This document shows, piece by piece, positions 1 to 8,848 of a stretch of 64,000 nt of DNA. Both the position numbers and the translations under genes were made by a program. Origin of the DNA: Methanobrevibacter cuticularis (GTDB lineage Archaea; Methanobacteriota; Methanobacteria; Methanobacteriales; Methanobacteriaceae); assembly GCF_001639285.1 (NCBI RefSeq), contig NZ_LWMW01000126.1:16114-80113 (forward strand), given 5' to 3'. Below the pieces are notes generated by a model, which had not been told where the DNA came from, did not search any database, and saw nothing but the letters and a program-made list of their open reading frames with translations. The first letter of the stretch is position 1. Every line of letters begins with the position of its first letter.

Positions 1-1740
1 ATTAAAAAAACGAAGCTGATGTTTTTGCTAGTCTTATTCATAGCAATAGGAACCTTAACAACATCATCTGTATCTGCAGCTGATAAGCAAGTGACAGTTG
101 GAATGACTTCTGCTCAGATTCAAGCAATTTTAGACTCTGCAGAAGCAGGAGATATAATTCATGTTGCTGCAGGAGTATATAATGATATTGCCCTAACTAT
201 TAATAAAGCTGTAACCATTTTAGGTCATGGTGCAACATTCACAGGTAGTTCTACTAACAACACACCGATATTTGCTCTTGTTTCTGGTAACGATACTAGC
301 TTATACAAAGATATTTCAATATCAAATCTAGTTTTAGAAGCAATGACTGCAATAACTGTTAGAGGAGGTAGTAATATCACCTTAGAGAATCTCACCCTAA
401 TTGGTGTCAGTGAGAATAATGGAACTGGTATAGATGCACGAAATGGGGTAAATGGACTTACAATAAACAATGTTGATGCTAGTGGCTTCCGTGACGCTGT
501 GGGCGTTGGTGGAGGAAATAATACACTTATTAACAATAGCTATTTCCACGATTTAGGAAGAAATGGTATGTCCTTTTTCCAAAATTCAGGTAATATAAAA
601 GTTACAAACAATAACATTACTAATTCACAATTTGGTATATACTTTGGAGGAGGAGTCCAAGATATAATAATTGATGGAAATAACATAACTAACATAAGTA
701 ATGTAGCAATAGCTCTTGTTAAAGCTGCAAATAGTGCAACCATTATAAACAATGCTATTGATGGTAATGCTATAGGTATTATTATTAAAGCTGGAGATAC
801 TAGCCATGGTGCTCCAAGTCAAGTGAATGATATAATTATTTTAAATAACTCTATTCAAAATAATGCATTAATTGGAATATTGTTAGAAAATTTACCTGAA
901 AGCAAAGTAGGTAAAGAAGTAATTATTGGTGATGACAATGTTTTCGGTGGAAATGGCTATGGATATCGTGATGCTAATGGATGGGATCCATCAGAATGGA
1001 CTACTGCAATCGGAAGTTCATTTGACATAGTGAAAAATTATTATGAAGAGGATAGTCCTGTTCTAAAAAGTAATGTTTCAATATCCAATACCATCAATAA
1101 ACAAGTGGTTAAAAATGGAGAAAAAACAGTTTACACCATAACTGTTAAAAATACAGGAAACGGATCTTCTGATAAAATTACCGTAGGTACTGGAGTTTCA
1201 TCTAGCTATGCAAATGTAGCTGTTCAATATAAAGCTTCAGAAAGTTCCTATGCTAACAATCAATGGACAATAAACAGTTTAGGTGCTGGAGATACTGCAG
1301 TATTAGTTTTAGAATTGACAACTAAAAAATCAGGATCTACAAACATAATTTCCTCTTTAAAAACTGATAATACTACAATAAATACAAATAGTCAAAAATT
1401 AACCATAAATAAAGATATAAAATTATCCTACAGCAATAAATTAGCTAGTTCCAAAATTAAAAAAGGTAAATCAACAACTTTATCTACAACCATCAAAAAT
1501 TCTGGTAAAGATAAATCCAACAAAGTATCTGTGAAAATAACATTACCAAAAGGTGTTAAAGTTGCTGCAACAAATTATAAAGCACAGTTTAACAAAAAAA
1601 CAGGACAATGGACTATTGAAGTTCCAGCAGGTAAAACCATTAAATTAAGTATGAAAATATCTGGAACTGCTAAAGGAACTAAAAATATAGTCTTTAATGT
1701 AAATGGTAAAACACAGGCTAAGAAATTAGTAGTAGTTTAA
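1..1740 (+). CDS. Adhesin-like secreted protein (beta-helix plus DUF11-like repeats), 5' end cut by window
   Basis: The reading frame is open to base 1. The first ATG, at 19, follows in-frame codons giving I-K-K-T-K-L, the charged n-region of a signal peptide, so the true start lies upstream of the window. After the hydrophobic stretch (MFLLVLFIAIGTLTT) and a probable cleavage site at SVSAAD come about 300 residues of right-handed beta-helix (PbH1) repeats such as NNSYFHDLGRNGMSFF. Two DUF11-like beta-sandwich modules follow (roughly residues 350-450 and 470-573), the second with the N-KKTGQW motif found again in the next gene. There is no C-terminal membrane segment, so it is either released or held non-covalently in the pseudomurein wall. 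Such proteins are usually annotated as adhesin-like in Methanobrevibacter. Ligand and role are unknown. Confidence 0.85.
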   Translation: MKKTKLMFLLVLFIAIGTLTTSSVSAADKQVTVGMTSAQIQAILDSAEAGDIIHVAAGVYNDIALTINKAVTILGHGATFTGSSTNNTPIFALVSGNDTSLYKDISISNLVLEAMTAITVRGGSNITLENLTLIGVSENNGTGIDARNGVNGLTINNVDASGFRDAVGVGGGNNTLINNSYFHDLGRNGMSFFQNSGNIKVTNNNITNSQFGIYFGGGVQDIIIDGNNITNISNVAIALVKAANSATIINNAIDGNAIGIIIKAGDTSHGAPSQVNDIIILNNSIQNNALIGILLENLPESKVGKEVIIGDDNVFGGNGYGYRDANGWDPSEWTTAIGSSFDIVKNYYEEDSPVLKSNVSISNTINKQVVKNGEKTVYTITVKNTGNGSSDKITVGTGVSSSYANVAVQYKASESSYANNQWTINSLGAGDTAVLVLELTTKKSGSTNIISSLKTDNTTINTNSQKLTINKDIKLSYSNKLASSKIKKGKSTTLSTTIKNSGKDKSNKVSVKITLPKGVKVAATNYKAQFNKKTGQWTIEVPAGKTIKLSMKISGTAKGTKNIVFNVNGKTQAKKLVVV

Positions 1741-1750
1741 ATAACTTAAA

Positions 1751-1790
1751 AAGAGTGTGAATTACTACATACTCTTATTTTTTTATTTTT
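1751..1790 (+). terminator. Hairpin plus T-tract after the first adhesin gene
   Basis: AAGAGTGTG and CATACTCTT form a near-perfect stem (1751-1776, one G-T pair). A T-rich tract of about 14 bases follows, starting 10 bases after the adhesin stop codon. Confidence 0.5.
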
Positions 1791-1798
1791 AATATAAT

Positions 1799-1874
1799 AT
1801 AACTTAATAATTAATTTTGATAAAATAATAAAATTTATAACTTAATAATTAATTTTGATAAAATAATAAAATTA
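1799..1874. repeat. Two-copy 38-bp tandem repeat
   Basis: An AT-only 38-bp unit (beginning ATAACTTAATAATTAATT) occurs twice back to back in the spacer between two adhesin genes. No function is visible. Confidence 0.7.
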
Positions 1875-1896
1875 AAAATTAGAAATATTAAAAATA

Positions 1897-2032
1897 TATA
1901 TTTTAGATAATTTAGTTATATACTTATTATCTAATAAATATATTTTAGATAATTTATTTATATACTTATTATCTAATAAATATATTTTAGATAATTTAGT
2001 TATATACTTATTATCTAATAAATATATTTTAG
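1897..2032. repeat. 42-bp iteron-like tandem repeat with internal dyads, upstream of an adhesin gene
   Basis: Copies start at 1897, 1939 and 1981, with a 10-base partial copy at 2023; the period is exactly 42. Each unit contains TTAGATAAT and its reverse complement ATTATCTAA about 14 bases apart, so every repeat carries its own inverted repeat. The array ends about 42 bases before the ribosome-binding site of the next adhesin gene. It could be an operator array or a slippage-prone spacer affecting promoter activity. Confidence 0.75.
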
Positions 2033-2086
2033 GTATTCATATTAAAATAATTCACAATATTATTAAGTATAAAAGGAGGGATTAAA

Positions 2087-4042
2087 ATATCTTCAAAAAG
2101 AAGAATTCTTCTATTGGGTCTGATTTTTAGTATTTTATTTTTATCTTCATCCATGATATCAAATACTTCATATGCAGCCACATGGATAATAGATTTTCCA
2201 GATGCTGGAATGCCTATCAATATAGACAGGATACAAAATATCATTGATATTAATGCTACTGATGGAGATACCTTATTGTTTAAAGGAACTTCTTATAGTC
2301 ACTTATATTTGTTAATAAATAAATCACTTAATATCATCAGCGAAGTTGGCACCAAAATAACTGGATGTCCTCAAAATCCTAATGAACAAAAGGCTATTTT
2401 TGTAATAAATGAAGGAGGAAGTGGTACCAACATTTCTGGATTTAATATTACATCTACTCCTGAGAATAGTACTGCAATATTCATAACTAATAGCTCTAAT
2501 GTAACTATCAAAAATAATACTATCACAGGCAATGGAACTGGTGTTAAAGTAAATACTAGTACAAATGTAACAGTTAATAATAACACAATTACAAATTCCA
2601 AAACTGGAATAAATATAACTGATTCTAATAATACAAAAATAATTAATAATACCATTACTGGTAATGAAGAAGGAATTAGATTTTCTGGAAACACAAGCAA
2701 TAGTGAAATAAGTAAAAATAATATTTCAAAAAATAAAGAATATGGAATTATGTTTGAAGGACCAGAAATAAACACTCATAGAAATGTGAAAATAAATTAT
2801 AATTATATAAATGATAATGAACATAACTCTGGAATATATATCAATAGTAGTTATCCAAATATGAATATTTCAAGTAATATGATAACAAACAATGGAAGAC
2901 ATGGAATATGCATGGATTATGGTGCTAATAAAACTGGAAACCCAATTATCGAATACAACTATATACTGGGAAATAAAGGATTCAATGACTTTGCAATACA
3001 AAGAATCAATACTTCTGATGATGATAGACTCCCATTAACAATAGGCTACAATTTCTATGGTACTTCTTCAAGAAGTTTATTACCATTATGTGCAAAAACA
3101 GATACTGGAATTATATACACTAAATTAGAAAAAATATCAAATGGACTATATAAAATATCATATCTCACAGCTGATACTAACACTTTAGTAAAAGAAATGA
3201 TAGCCCATGATGTAAAAGTTTATCTTAATGATGAGTTTAAAAATGTTCTAGTTTCCAATGGGGCAGGTATTGTTGATTTTAGAGAATCCAATTTTAAATC
3301 TAGTGGAAATGAAGTTTATACCTATTATAAATATAAAGAATCTATTCAAGTAAAAGAAAGTGATATTCCAAAAAAATCAATCAATATTTCAACGACTATA
3401 AATTCTAACAAGATTAAGAATGGAGCAACAGCTAAATATACTGTTACTGTTAAAAATAATGGTGATAAGAAAATAAAAAATATAAATATAAGTAAGATGA
3501 TTCCTAATTTTAATGTTTACAATTATAATGTCAATATAGGAACATTCAACAAGAAAACAGGTATTTGGACTATCCCTTTATTGAATGCAGGAGAAATAGC
3601 TACATTAAATATTTTTATTGTTCCAAATAAGGCCAATACATACAAAACTAAAGCAGTGTTAACTGGAGATGGGTTTAATATAGAGTCAAATCAGCTCTCT
3701 ATGAAAGTTGAGGACTATGTGAAGATTTTATCAACCAATAAGATAAGTGCAAAAACAATTAAAAGGAATAAATCAACTTATTTAATATCTACACTTAAGA
3801 ATACTGGAACCTTATCTTCAAAATATCTAAAAATATCTATAAAGTTGCCTAAAAATCTCAAATTGGTAAATATTAACTATAAAAAATATTTCAACAAAAA
3901 AACTAATCAGTGGAAAATTAAAGTTCCTATGAAGAAAACGTTGATATTAAAAATGAAAATTAAAGGAATAAAAAAAAGTACAAATAAAATAACTTTTAAT
4001 ATAAATGGTAAAAAACAGACAAAAAAGTTAAGAGTATTATAA
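2087..4042 (+). CDS. Adhesin-like secreted protein, apparent ATA start
   Basis: This is a secreted beta-helix protein of about 651 residues with two C-terminal DUF11-like modules, a paralogue of the first gene: both share the N-KKT-QW-I-VP motif and the NINGKKQTKKL-type ending. The first standard start codon (TTG, 2114) would remove the basic n-region of the signal peptide. A strong GGAGGG ribosome-binding site lies at 2075-2080, and seven bases after GGAGG the frame reads ATA-TCT-TCA-AAA-AGA-AGA, giving S-S-K-R-R ahead of the hydrophobic core ILLLGLIFSILFLSSS and a cleavage site near SYAA. I therefore place the start at 2087, as a non-canonical ATA or a mutated ATG. PbH1 repeats cover about residues 80-300. 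There is no C-terminal TM. Confidence 0.8.
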   Translation: MSSKRRILLLGLIFSILFLSSSMISNTSYAATWIIDFPDAGMPINIDRIQNIIDINATDGDTLLFKGTSYSHLYLLINKSLNIISEVGTKITGCPQNPNEQKAIFVINEGGSGTNISGFNITSTPENSTAIFITNSSNVTIKNNTITGNGTGVKVNTSTNVTVNNNTITNSKTGINITDSNNTKIINNTITGNEEGIRFSGNTSNSEISKNNISKNKEYGIMFEGPEINTHRNVKINYNYINDNEHNSGIYINSSYPNMNISSNMITNNGRHGICMDYGANKTGNPIIEYNYILGNKGFNDFAIQRINTSDDDRLPLTIGYNFYGTSSRSLLPLCAKTDTGIIYTKLEKISNGLYKISYLTADTNTLVKEMIAHDVKVYLNDEFKNVLVSNGAGIVDFRESNFKSSGNEVYTYYKYKESIQVKESDIPKKSINISTTINSNKIKNGATAKYTVTVKNNGDKKIKNINISKMIPNFNVYNYNVNIGTFNKKTGIWTIPLLNAGEIATLNIFIVPNKANTYKTKAVLTGDGFNIESNQLSMKVEDYVKILSTNKISAKTIKRNKSTYLISTLKNTGTLSSKYLKISIKLPKNLKLVNINYKKYFNKKTNQWKIKVPMKKTLILKMKIKGIKKSTNKITFNINGKKQTKKLRVL

Positions 4043-4051
4043 TGTAATAAT

Positions 4052-4190
4052 ACTAAGTAAAACATGCACTGATTACCAATACTAAGTAAAACATGCACTG
4101 ATTACCAATACTAAGTAAAACATGCACTGATTACCAATACTAAGTAAAACATGCACTGATTACCAATACTAAGTAAAACATGCACTGATT
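4052..4190. repeat. 29-bp perfect tandem repeat (4 full copies plus one partial)
   Basis: Copies start at 4052, 4081, 4110, 4139 and 4168, and the unit begins ACTAAGTAAAACATGCACTG. The array starts ten bases after the adhesin stop codon and has no spacers, so it is not a CRISPR array. Perfect identity suggests recent expansion. Confidence 0.9.
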
Positions 4191-4296
4191 TTTATTTAAT
4201 CAATTTATTTATACTTTTCTTTATCTTATTAAATTTATTATTTATATTAACATTCATATTAACTTATTATAATTCTGTTATAGTATTTCTGGAAAG

Positions 4297-4495
4297 GTTC
4301 TTAGGCAATGTCTAGAATCCTGCTGATGAAAAGATTCAGTATTAATAATTCCTATTTGATAATACTTCAAAAGTAGCTATTTGCACTTTATTTTAAAGAT
4401 AAAAATTAAAATAACAATTTTTTCAAAATTATTAAATTTTTCATATTCATTAAAAATTTGTCTATCAGCAGAATTTTAGACAAAGCCGTTCTTAA
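4297..4495. mobile_element. Possible MITE or insertion-sequence remnant with imperfect terminal inverted repeats
   Basis: The segment at 4297-4327 and the reverse complement of 4464-4495 agree over about 20 of 25 bases: ATCAGCAG, then ATT-TAGACA, then GCC. They enclose about 135 bp of AT-rich non-coding DNA. No target duplication is evident. It is most likely a decayed non-autonomous element. Confidence 0.35.
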
Positions 4496-4575
4496 ATTTT
4501 AAAAATAAATTAAACTCTCAATATCATTTATTTTCAATTATAATATCTTAAAATTGATTATTATTAAAAATATAT

Positions 4576-4819
4576 TATTTAAACATGATTATTAATATTA
4601 GTAAATTGATTAAAATTATTAAATTAGAATTAGAATATTTAAACATAGTTATTAATTAATAAATTGATTAAAATTATTAAATTAGAATTATAATTATACT
4701 TAAACATGATTATTAATATTAGTAAATTGATTAAAATTATTAAATTAGAATTATATTATTTAAACATAGTTATTAATTTAATAAATTGATTAAAATTATT
4801 AAATTAGAATTATAATATT
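4576..4819. repeat. Four-copy degenerate tandem repeat of about 60 bp
   Basis: Units containing TAAACATGATTATTAATATT or TAAACATAGTTATTAATT followed by AAATTGATTAAAATTATT begin near 4580, 4640, 4701 and 4761. Odd and even copies resemble each other most, suggesting duplication of a dimer. The rest of the 4200-5278 spacer is AT-rich with no gene seen. Confidence 0.65.
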
Positions 4820-5102
4820 TTTTCATATGATTTATCTATTAAGAACCTTATCAAAATAACTATCTTTCATTAAATTCATCATAAATTCTTTATAATTTTC
4901 TGTATCTTATTAAATTTTTTATTATAGTCAAGCACGAATTTTTAGCAATAATTATATTTTCTATTTAGTTGATATGTCTTTATTTTCAATATAAAGAATA
5001 AAATAAGCTAATTGGAATTTATTAATATTGCCAAAAAATCGGTTTTTCGACTATATTTGTATTAAGTATTATTGATTTTTTGAACAATATGAAAATCTGT
5101 AC

Positions 5103-5147
5103 ATAACTATTATATATGAGAAATATATATAAATATTTAATAGTTAT
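5103..5147. promoter_or_regulatory. Inverted repeat around TATA-like sequence upstream of a surface-protein gene
   Basis: ATAACTATTA (5103-5112) and its exact reverse complement TAATAGTTAT (5138-5147) flank a run containing AAATATATATAAATA, which resembles an archaeal TATA element. It lies about 130 bases before the start codon. An operator or promoter role is inference. Confidence 0.3.
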
Positions 5148-5278
5148 TAAGAATTTTAGAAAGGATGTAGCCTAATATTATAATTTTAAATGGGTTTTAT
5201 TTGGTCAAAAAGTGCTATAAATAGCTATATCCTCTAAATTATCTTATTTAAATGTTAAAATTTTATAAAGGAATAAAA

Positions 5279-6937
5279 ATGAAGAATAAAAACAAAATAG
5301 TGACATTAACATTTCTATTTCTAATAATTATATTTCCACTTAATATGGTGTCTGGAGTGGATGTGTATGATGCTTCATACTATAATGATCAAAATTTATC
5401 ATTAAGTCAACAGATACAAAAGATTATTGATAGTGCTGCAATTGGAGATACTATTAATTTTTTAGGAAAAAGTTATGAAAACTTAACTTTAGTAATAAAT
5501 AAAAAGTTAAATATTGTAACTAATGTTGGAACAACCATTAAAAACTCAGATACGAGTAGTTCACTAAATAGTATATTTTTTATAAACGGATCATCTGCTG
5601 CTGGAACAACAATATCTGGATTTAATATTTCAAATAAAAATGGAAATGGAATTGTATTAAATAACACGAAAAATATCAAAATTTCTAAAAATAATATAAG
5701 TTCATGTAAAGAATCAGGAATATCAATAGAAAAAAGTTCAAACATAAATATTACTCAAAATAGTATAAAAAATTCTACTGAAGGAGTTTCAATATCCAAC
5801 AGCAACAACATAAACATGAAAAATAACACTGTTACTGAAAATAGAAATAATGGCATTACTATAAAAAATACTGAAAAAGTAACAATAGATTCAAATACCA
5901 TAACAAAGAACAATGGATCTGGATTAAATGCTTATAATACTACTACAACCAATATAACTAATAACCAAATCTTAAATAATAAAGAATCTGGTATTTTAAC
6001 TGAAAGTTCTGCAAAAAATATGGTTATAACCAAAAATACAATAAAGCATAATTATTATGGAATAAGATTGAATTCAAATCAAAATAATAGATTAACAATA
6101 AAAAGTAATACCATAAACGAAAATCATGATGGTGTTAGCTTTGGTCCAAAATATGTTGATGATAAATCAAAAACTATTTCATCAAATGTAATATATAAAA
6201 ACTCTGGAAAAGAAGTTGAGCTTATTGAATCAACATATCCCAATCTTGAAGTAGGTGCTAACTGGTATGGTTCAAACAGTGAAAGTTTTGTTAATCTCTG
6301 TCCTAAACTTACAACAAGTTTAATACAGGCCAAACTTGTAAAAGGGAAAGGTGGACAGTATTCTGTAGTTTTTAAAGATAAAAATGGGAATGTAATGGCA
6401 GATCTTCCATCATTAGACGTCATTTTTACTTTAAATGGAAATAATAAAGTTGTTGTTAAAAGTAAAAATGGAGTTGGTAGTGTTGACTATAGTTCAATAC
6501 TATTTAGCTTATTAAGTCAAGACAATTTTATTGAAATGTCTGTAGATAACTTCAGAACAAATCAAGTTCTAAGTGCTAAAGATAACAGAGAAAATTATGA
6601 ATTATGGATCCAAGAATCAAATCAACCAACTGGAAATAACCTAGGGGATGATAATGGTCTAGGGCATGATAACGGAGATGGAACTGGAAATACTCAAGGT
6701 ACTGGTTCACAGAGTTCTGGAGTCAAAAATCAAAATAGTGCAGATTCTGGAGATACTGGAGCTTCTGCTGCCGAAAATTCTGGTGAAAATCCTACCGATT
6801 CTAATTCTGCAAAAGAAATAATAATTCAAGACCCAGCATTGAAAATAGAAGATCCTCAAAATTTAACCTACATTATTGTTGGTTTACTAATTGGTGTTAT
6901 AATAGTAGGGTACTTCACAGATAAAATAAATCTCTAA
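5279..6937 (+). CDS. Membrane-anchored beta-helix surface protein
   Basis: The ATG at 5279 is preferred over an in-frame ATG at 5252 because AAAGGA lies six bases upstream and translation then begins M-K-N-K-N-K before a clear signal sequence (IVTLTFLFLIIIFPLNMVSG). Residues about 90-300 are PbH1 beta-helix repeats (NNTKNIKISKNNIS type). A globular region and a Gly/Asp/Asn/Ser-rich linker (GDDNGLGHDNGDGTGNTQG) follow, then a C-terminal membrane segment (YIIVGLLIGVIIVGYF) with a short basic tail. It differs from the two upstream adhesins in having this anchor and no terminal DUF11-like module. It is the first gene of a run with a 7-TM protein and an ExbB/ExbD-like pair, so it may be cargo or extracellular partner of that machinery (inference). 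Confidence 0.8.
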   Translation: MKNKNKIVTLTFLFLIIIFPLNMVSGVDVYDASYYNDQNLSLSQQIQKIIDSAAIGDTINFLGKSYENLTLVINKKLNIVTNVGTTIKNSDTSSSLNSIFFINGSSAAGTTISGFNISNKNGNGIVLNNTKNIKISKNNISSCKESGISIEKSSNINITQNSIKNSTEGVSISNSNNINMKNNTVTENRNNGITIKNTEKVTIDSNTITKNNGSGLNAYNTTTTNITNNQILNNKESGILTESSAKNMVITKNTIKHNYYGIRLNSNQNNRLTIKSNTINENHDGVSFGPKYVDDKSKTISSNVIYKNSGKEVELIESTYPNLEVGANWYGSNSESFVNLCPKLTTSLIQAKLVKGKGGQYSVVFKDKNGNVMADLPSLDVIFTLNGNNKVVVKSKNGVGSVDYSSILFSLLSQDNFIEMSVDNFRTNQVLSAKDNRENYELWIQESNQPTGNNLGDDNGLGHDNGDGTGNTQGTGSQSSGVKNQNSADSGDTGASAAENSGENPTDSNSAKEIIIQDPALKIEDPQNLTYIIVGLLIGVIIVGYFTDKINL

Positions 6938-6993
6938 TGAGAAAATGAATCTTTGCTAATCATTGTAGAATGCATCCAGCTGGAGAATGAAAA

Positions 6994-7737
6994 ATGATTG
7001 ATCAAAAACTAATAGAACTAATGATTATTTTATTATTGTTCTCTATATCAATAAGCATTGGTTTAAAACAATATAATATGGAAAAATACAAAGCTATTAT
7101 GACAACTGTTTATTTCATTTTATTACTTATAGTTTCATTCTTCATTTCAAATATTTATAGTAAAAATATAATCCCTTTTATTAATAATAACTTAGAATTT
7201 CTGATGGCTATAATAGGAATGTTTATTCTTTATACTGGTTTTAGATTTCTTTTAGAATTTAAAAATAAAAAAGAAACTAGCTATTTAAAAAGTGAATCCA
7301 AAAAGAATAGTTTAAAAGAAAAGATTACAAATAATCTTTCATTACCTTTACTTCTTATAGGAGCATATTTTGGGATATTGATTAATCTAATATATGTAGC
7401 ACCTGTTATATGGATGTCAGTTTTTGAACTGGGATTAATCTGTTCAATTACATCATTTATTATGATAATCTCAATATATCTAATCTTAAGCAACTTTTTG
7501 AAAGTAAAAAGCTATATATACAATGAAACAATTGGAATTTTTTTAATATTATCTGGGATATATTATCTAATTGTTTACACGTTTATTCCAAATTTTCAAA
7601 GTAGTCTAACTGACAAAATGAGTCCTTTAACTTTGCCTGAAATCAATATGATGATCACTATATTAATCATTGCAGTAATAGCTATTGTAATAGGATTCTT
7701 TATAAAAAAATCTAAAAAACTTAAGAATTTACTTTAA
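6994..7737 (+). CDS. DUF2162-type multi-pass membrane protein
   Basis: This 247-residue protein has about seven hydrophobic segments: near residues 8-24, 36-54, 65-82, 116-133, 137-165, 178-197 and 215-235. Basic loops such as KNKKETSYLKSESKK suggest the topology. It resembles the DUF2162 putative transporter family by topology, length and neighbourhood. The assignment is from recall and no search was possible. GGAG lies eight bases before the ATG. It sits 56 bases after the membrane-anchored surface protein gene and is followed by the ExbB-type channel, so co-transcription is plausible. The substrate, if it is a transporter, is unknown. Confidence 0.6.
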   Translation: MIDQKLIELMIILLLFSISISIGLKQYNMEKYKAIMTTVYFILLLIVSFFISNIYSKNIIPFINNNLEFLMAIIGMFILYTGFRFLLEFKNKKETSYLKSESKKNSLKEKITNNLSLPLLLIGAYFGILINLIYVAPVIWMSVFELGLICSITSFIMIISIYLILSNFLKVKSYIYNETIGIFLILSGIYYLIVYTFIPNFQSSLTDKMSPLTLPEINMMITILIIAVIAIVIGFFIKKSKKLKNLL

Positions 7738-7744
7738 AAAACTG

Positions 7745-7908
7745 ATTTACAATTTACATAAACCTTATTTACAATTCACTTTAAACCTTATTTACAATTT
7801 ACATAAACCTTATTTAGAATTCACTTTAAACCTTATTTACAATTTACATAAACCTTATTTAGAATTCACTTTAAACCTTATTTACAATTTACATAAACCT
7901 TATTTAAA
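7745..7908. repeat. Alternating 22/23-bp tandem repeat between the membrane-protein genes
   Basis: Units of the form CTTATTTACAATTTACATAA and CTTATTTAGAATTCACTTTA alternate about seven times, giving a higher-order period of 45 bp. The array lies inside the putative operon, between the 7-TM gene and the ExbB-like gene, and lengthens the intercistronic spacer to about 250 bp. Confidence 0.8.
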
Positions 7909-7990
7909 TTCATGATACCACATAAATTATCAAATCAAAAAAAAAGAATAAATAACAAAACCAAAATGGATTATTTCAGAGTGTGATCAA

Positions 7991-8635
7991 ATGGAAATCT
8001 TAGGAAGTGAGATACTAACTAGTTTGTTGCATGCAATATCTCAAACTTTATTGATACCAGTAATAATACTACTTTTAATATTCGTGATATTTACCCTAGT
8101 CAGTGTGGGGGGGATTATATCAGAATATAAATCTCGTAAAAAACTTAAATTAAATGAGATCGAATCATTGATAAAATCAATCAATACCACAAATACCTAT
8201 CATGAAATGGAAGATACAATCAATAATTCTGATATTGGAGAAAGTTACAAAATAGCTATTTTGAAAATCATTGAAAATCATGATTTTGGAATTGAAACTA
8301 GAAAAGCTTTTGCAGCTAAAATAATAGAAGAAGAAGAATTAAAAATGGAAAAGTCTGTTGAAAAAACAGACATAATAGTGCGAATTGGTCCAACTGTTGG
8401 GCTTATGGGGACATTGATTCCAATGGGGCCTGGACTTGCATCTCTTGGGGCAGGAAATATAGAATTATTAGCTCAAGCTATTATAGTAGCTTTTGATACA
8501 ACTGTCACAGGGTTAGCTGCAGCTGCTGTGGCCTACATAATTTCTAGAGTTAGAAAAAGATGGTATGAAGAAGACCTATCTAATTTTGAAGTATTAATAA
8601 GTTCAACTTTAGAAATTCTTGAAAAAAAAGCTTAA
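7991..8635 (+). CDS. MotA/TolQ/ExbB-family proton channel protein
   Basis: The 214-residue protein has the ExbB/TolQ layout: TM1 near residues 15-40 (LLIPVIILLLIFVIFTLVSV), a cytoplasmic helical domain of about 85 residues, then RIGPTVGLMGTLIPMGPGL leading into TM2 and AFDTTVTGLAAAAVAYIISR forming TM3. The G-P-T-x-G-L-M-G-T motif and the Thr-rich TM3 are hallmarks of the family, which conducts H+ or Na+ and powers TonB/Tol or flagellar work in bacteria. The following gene is a single-TM protein in the position of ExbD/TolR. In an archaeon without an outer membrane the driven process is unknown; flanking surface-protein genes suggest work on the cell envelope. Confidence 0.85.
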   Translation: MEILGSEILTSLLHAISQTLLIPVIILLLIFVIFTLVSVGGIISEYKSRKKLKLNEIESLIKSINTTNTYHEMEDTINNSDIGESYKIAILKIIENHDFGIETRKAFAAKIIEEEELKMEKSVEKTDIIVRIGPTVGLMGTLIPMGPGLASLGAGNIELLAQAIIVAFDTTVTGLAAAAVAYIISRVRKRWYEEDLSNFEVLISSTLEILEKKA

Positions 8636-8730
8636 AAATGATTATAGATAATGAAAAATTATAATCCAAAAAATTAGAAATGACAACAAATTAGAACAAT
8701 AAGAAAATATTGATTGTCATGAGAAAAAAA

Positions 8731-8848
8731 GGAGAGCTATGATACTTTAATAAGAAAAATAAAAAATGGAGAGATATAATAATCTAATAAAAAAAGAAAA
8801 AATGGAGAGCTATAATAATCTAATAAGAAAAATAAAAAATGGAGAAAC
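8731..8848 (+). repeat. Tandemly repeated 37-bp unit, each copy carrying a Shine-Dalgarno sequence
   Basis: GGAGAG or GGAGA motifs occur at 8731, 8768, 8804 and 8841, in a unit reading GGAGAGCTATAATAATCTAA then an A-rich stretch. The last copy is the working ribosome-binding site of the DUF2149 gene. The first has an ATG after two bases that opens a three-codon frame (ATG-ATA-CTT-TAA); in copies two and three this triplet is ATA. It looks like serial duplication of a translation-initiation region. Confidence 0.7.

Noticed and set aside
225..536. Antisense frames inside adhesin genes, for example 225-536, 2371-2775, 5473-5745 and 9642-9917
   Set aside because: They are low-complexity complements of Asn/Thr/Ile-rich coding repeats and lack ribosome-binding sites.
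4052..4190. CRISPR array of 29-bp repeats
   Set aside because: The units are directly contiguous with no spacers, so it is a plain tandem repeat. The array at 1897-2032 fails for the same reason, and no cas genes are present.
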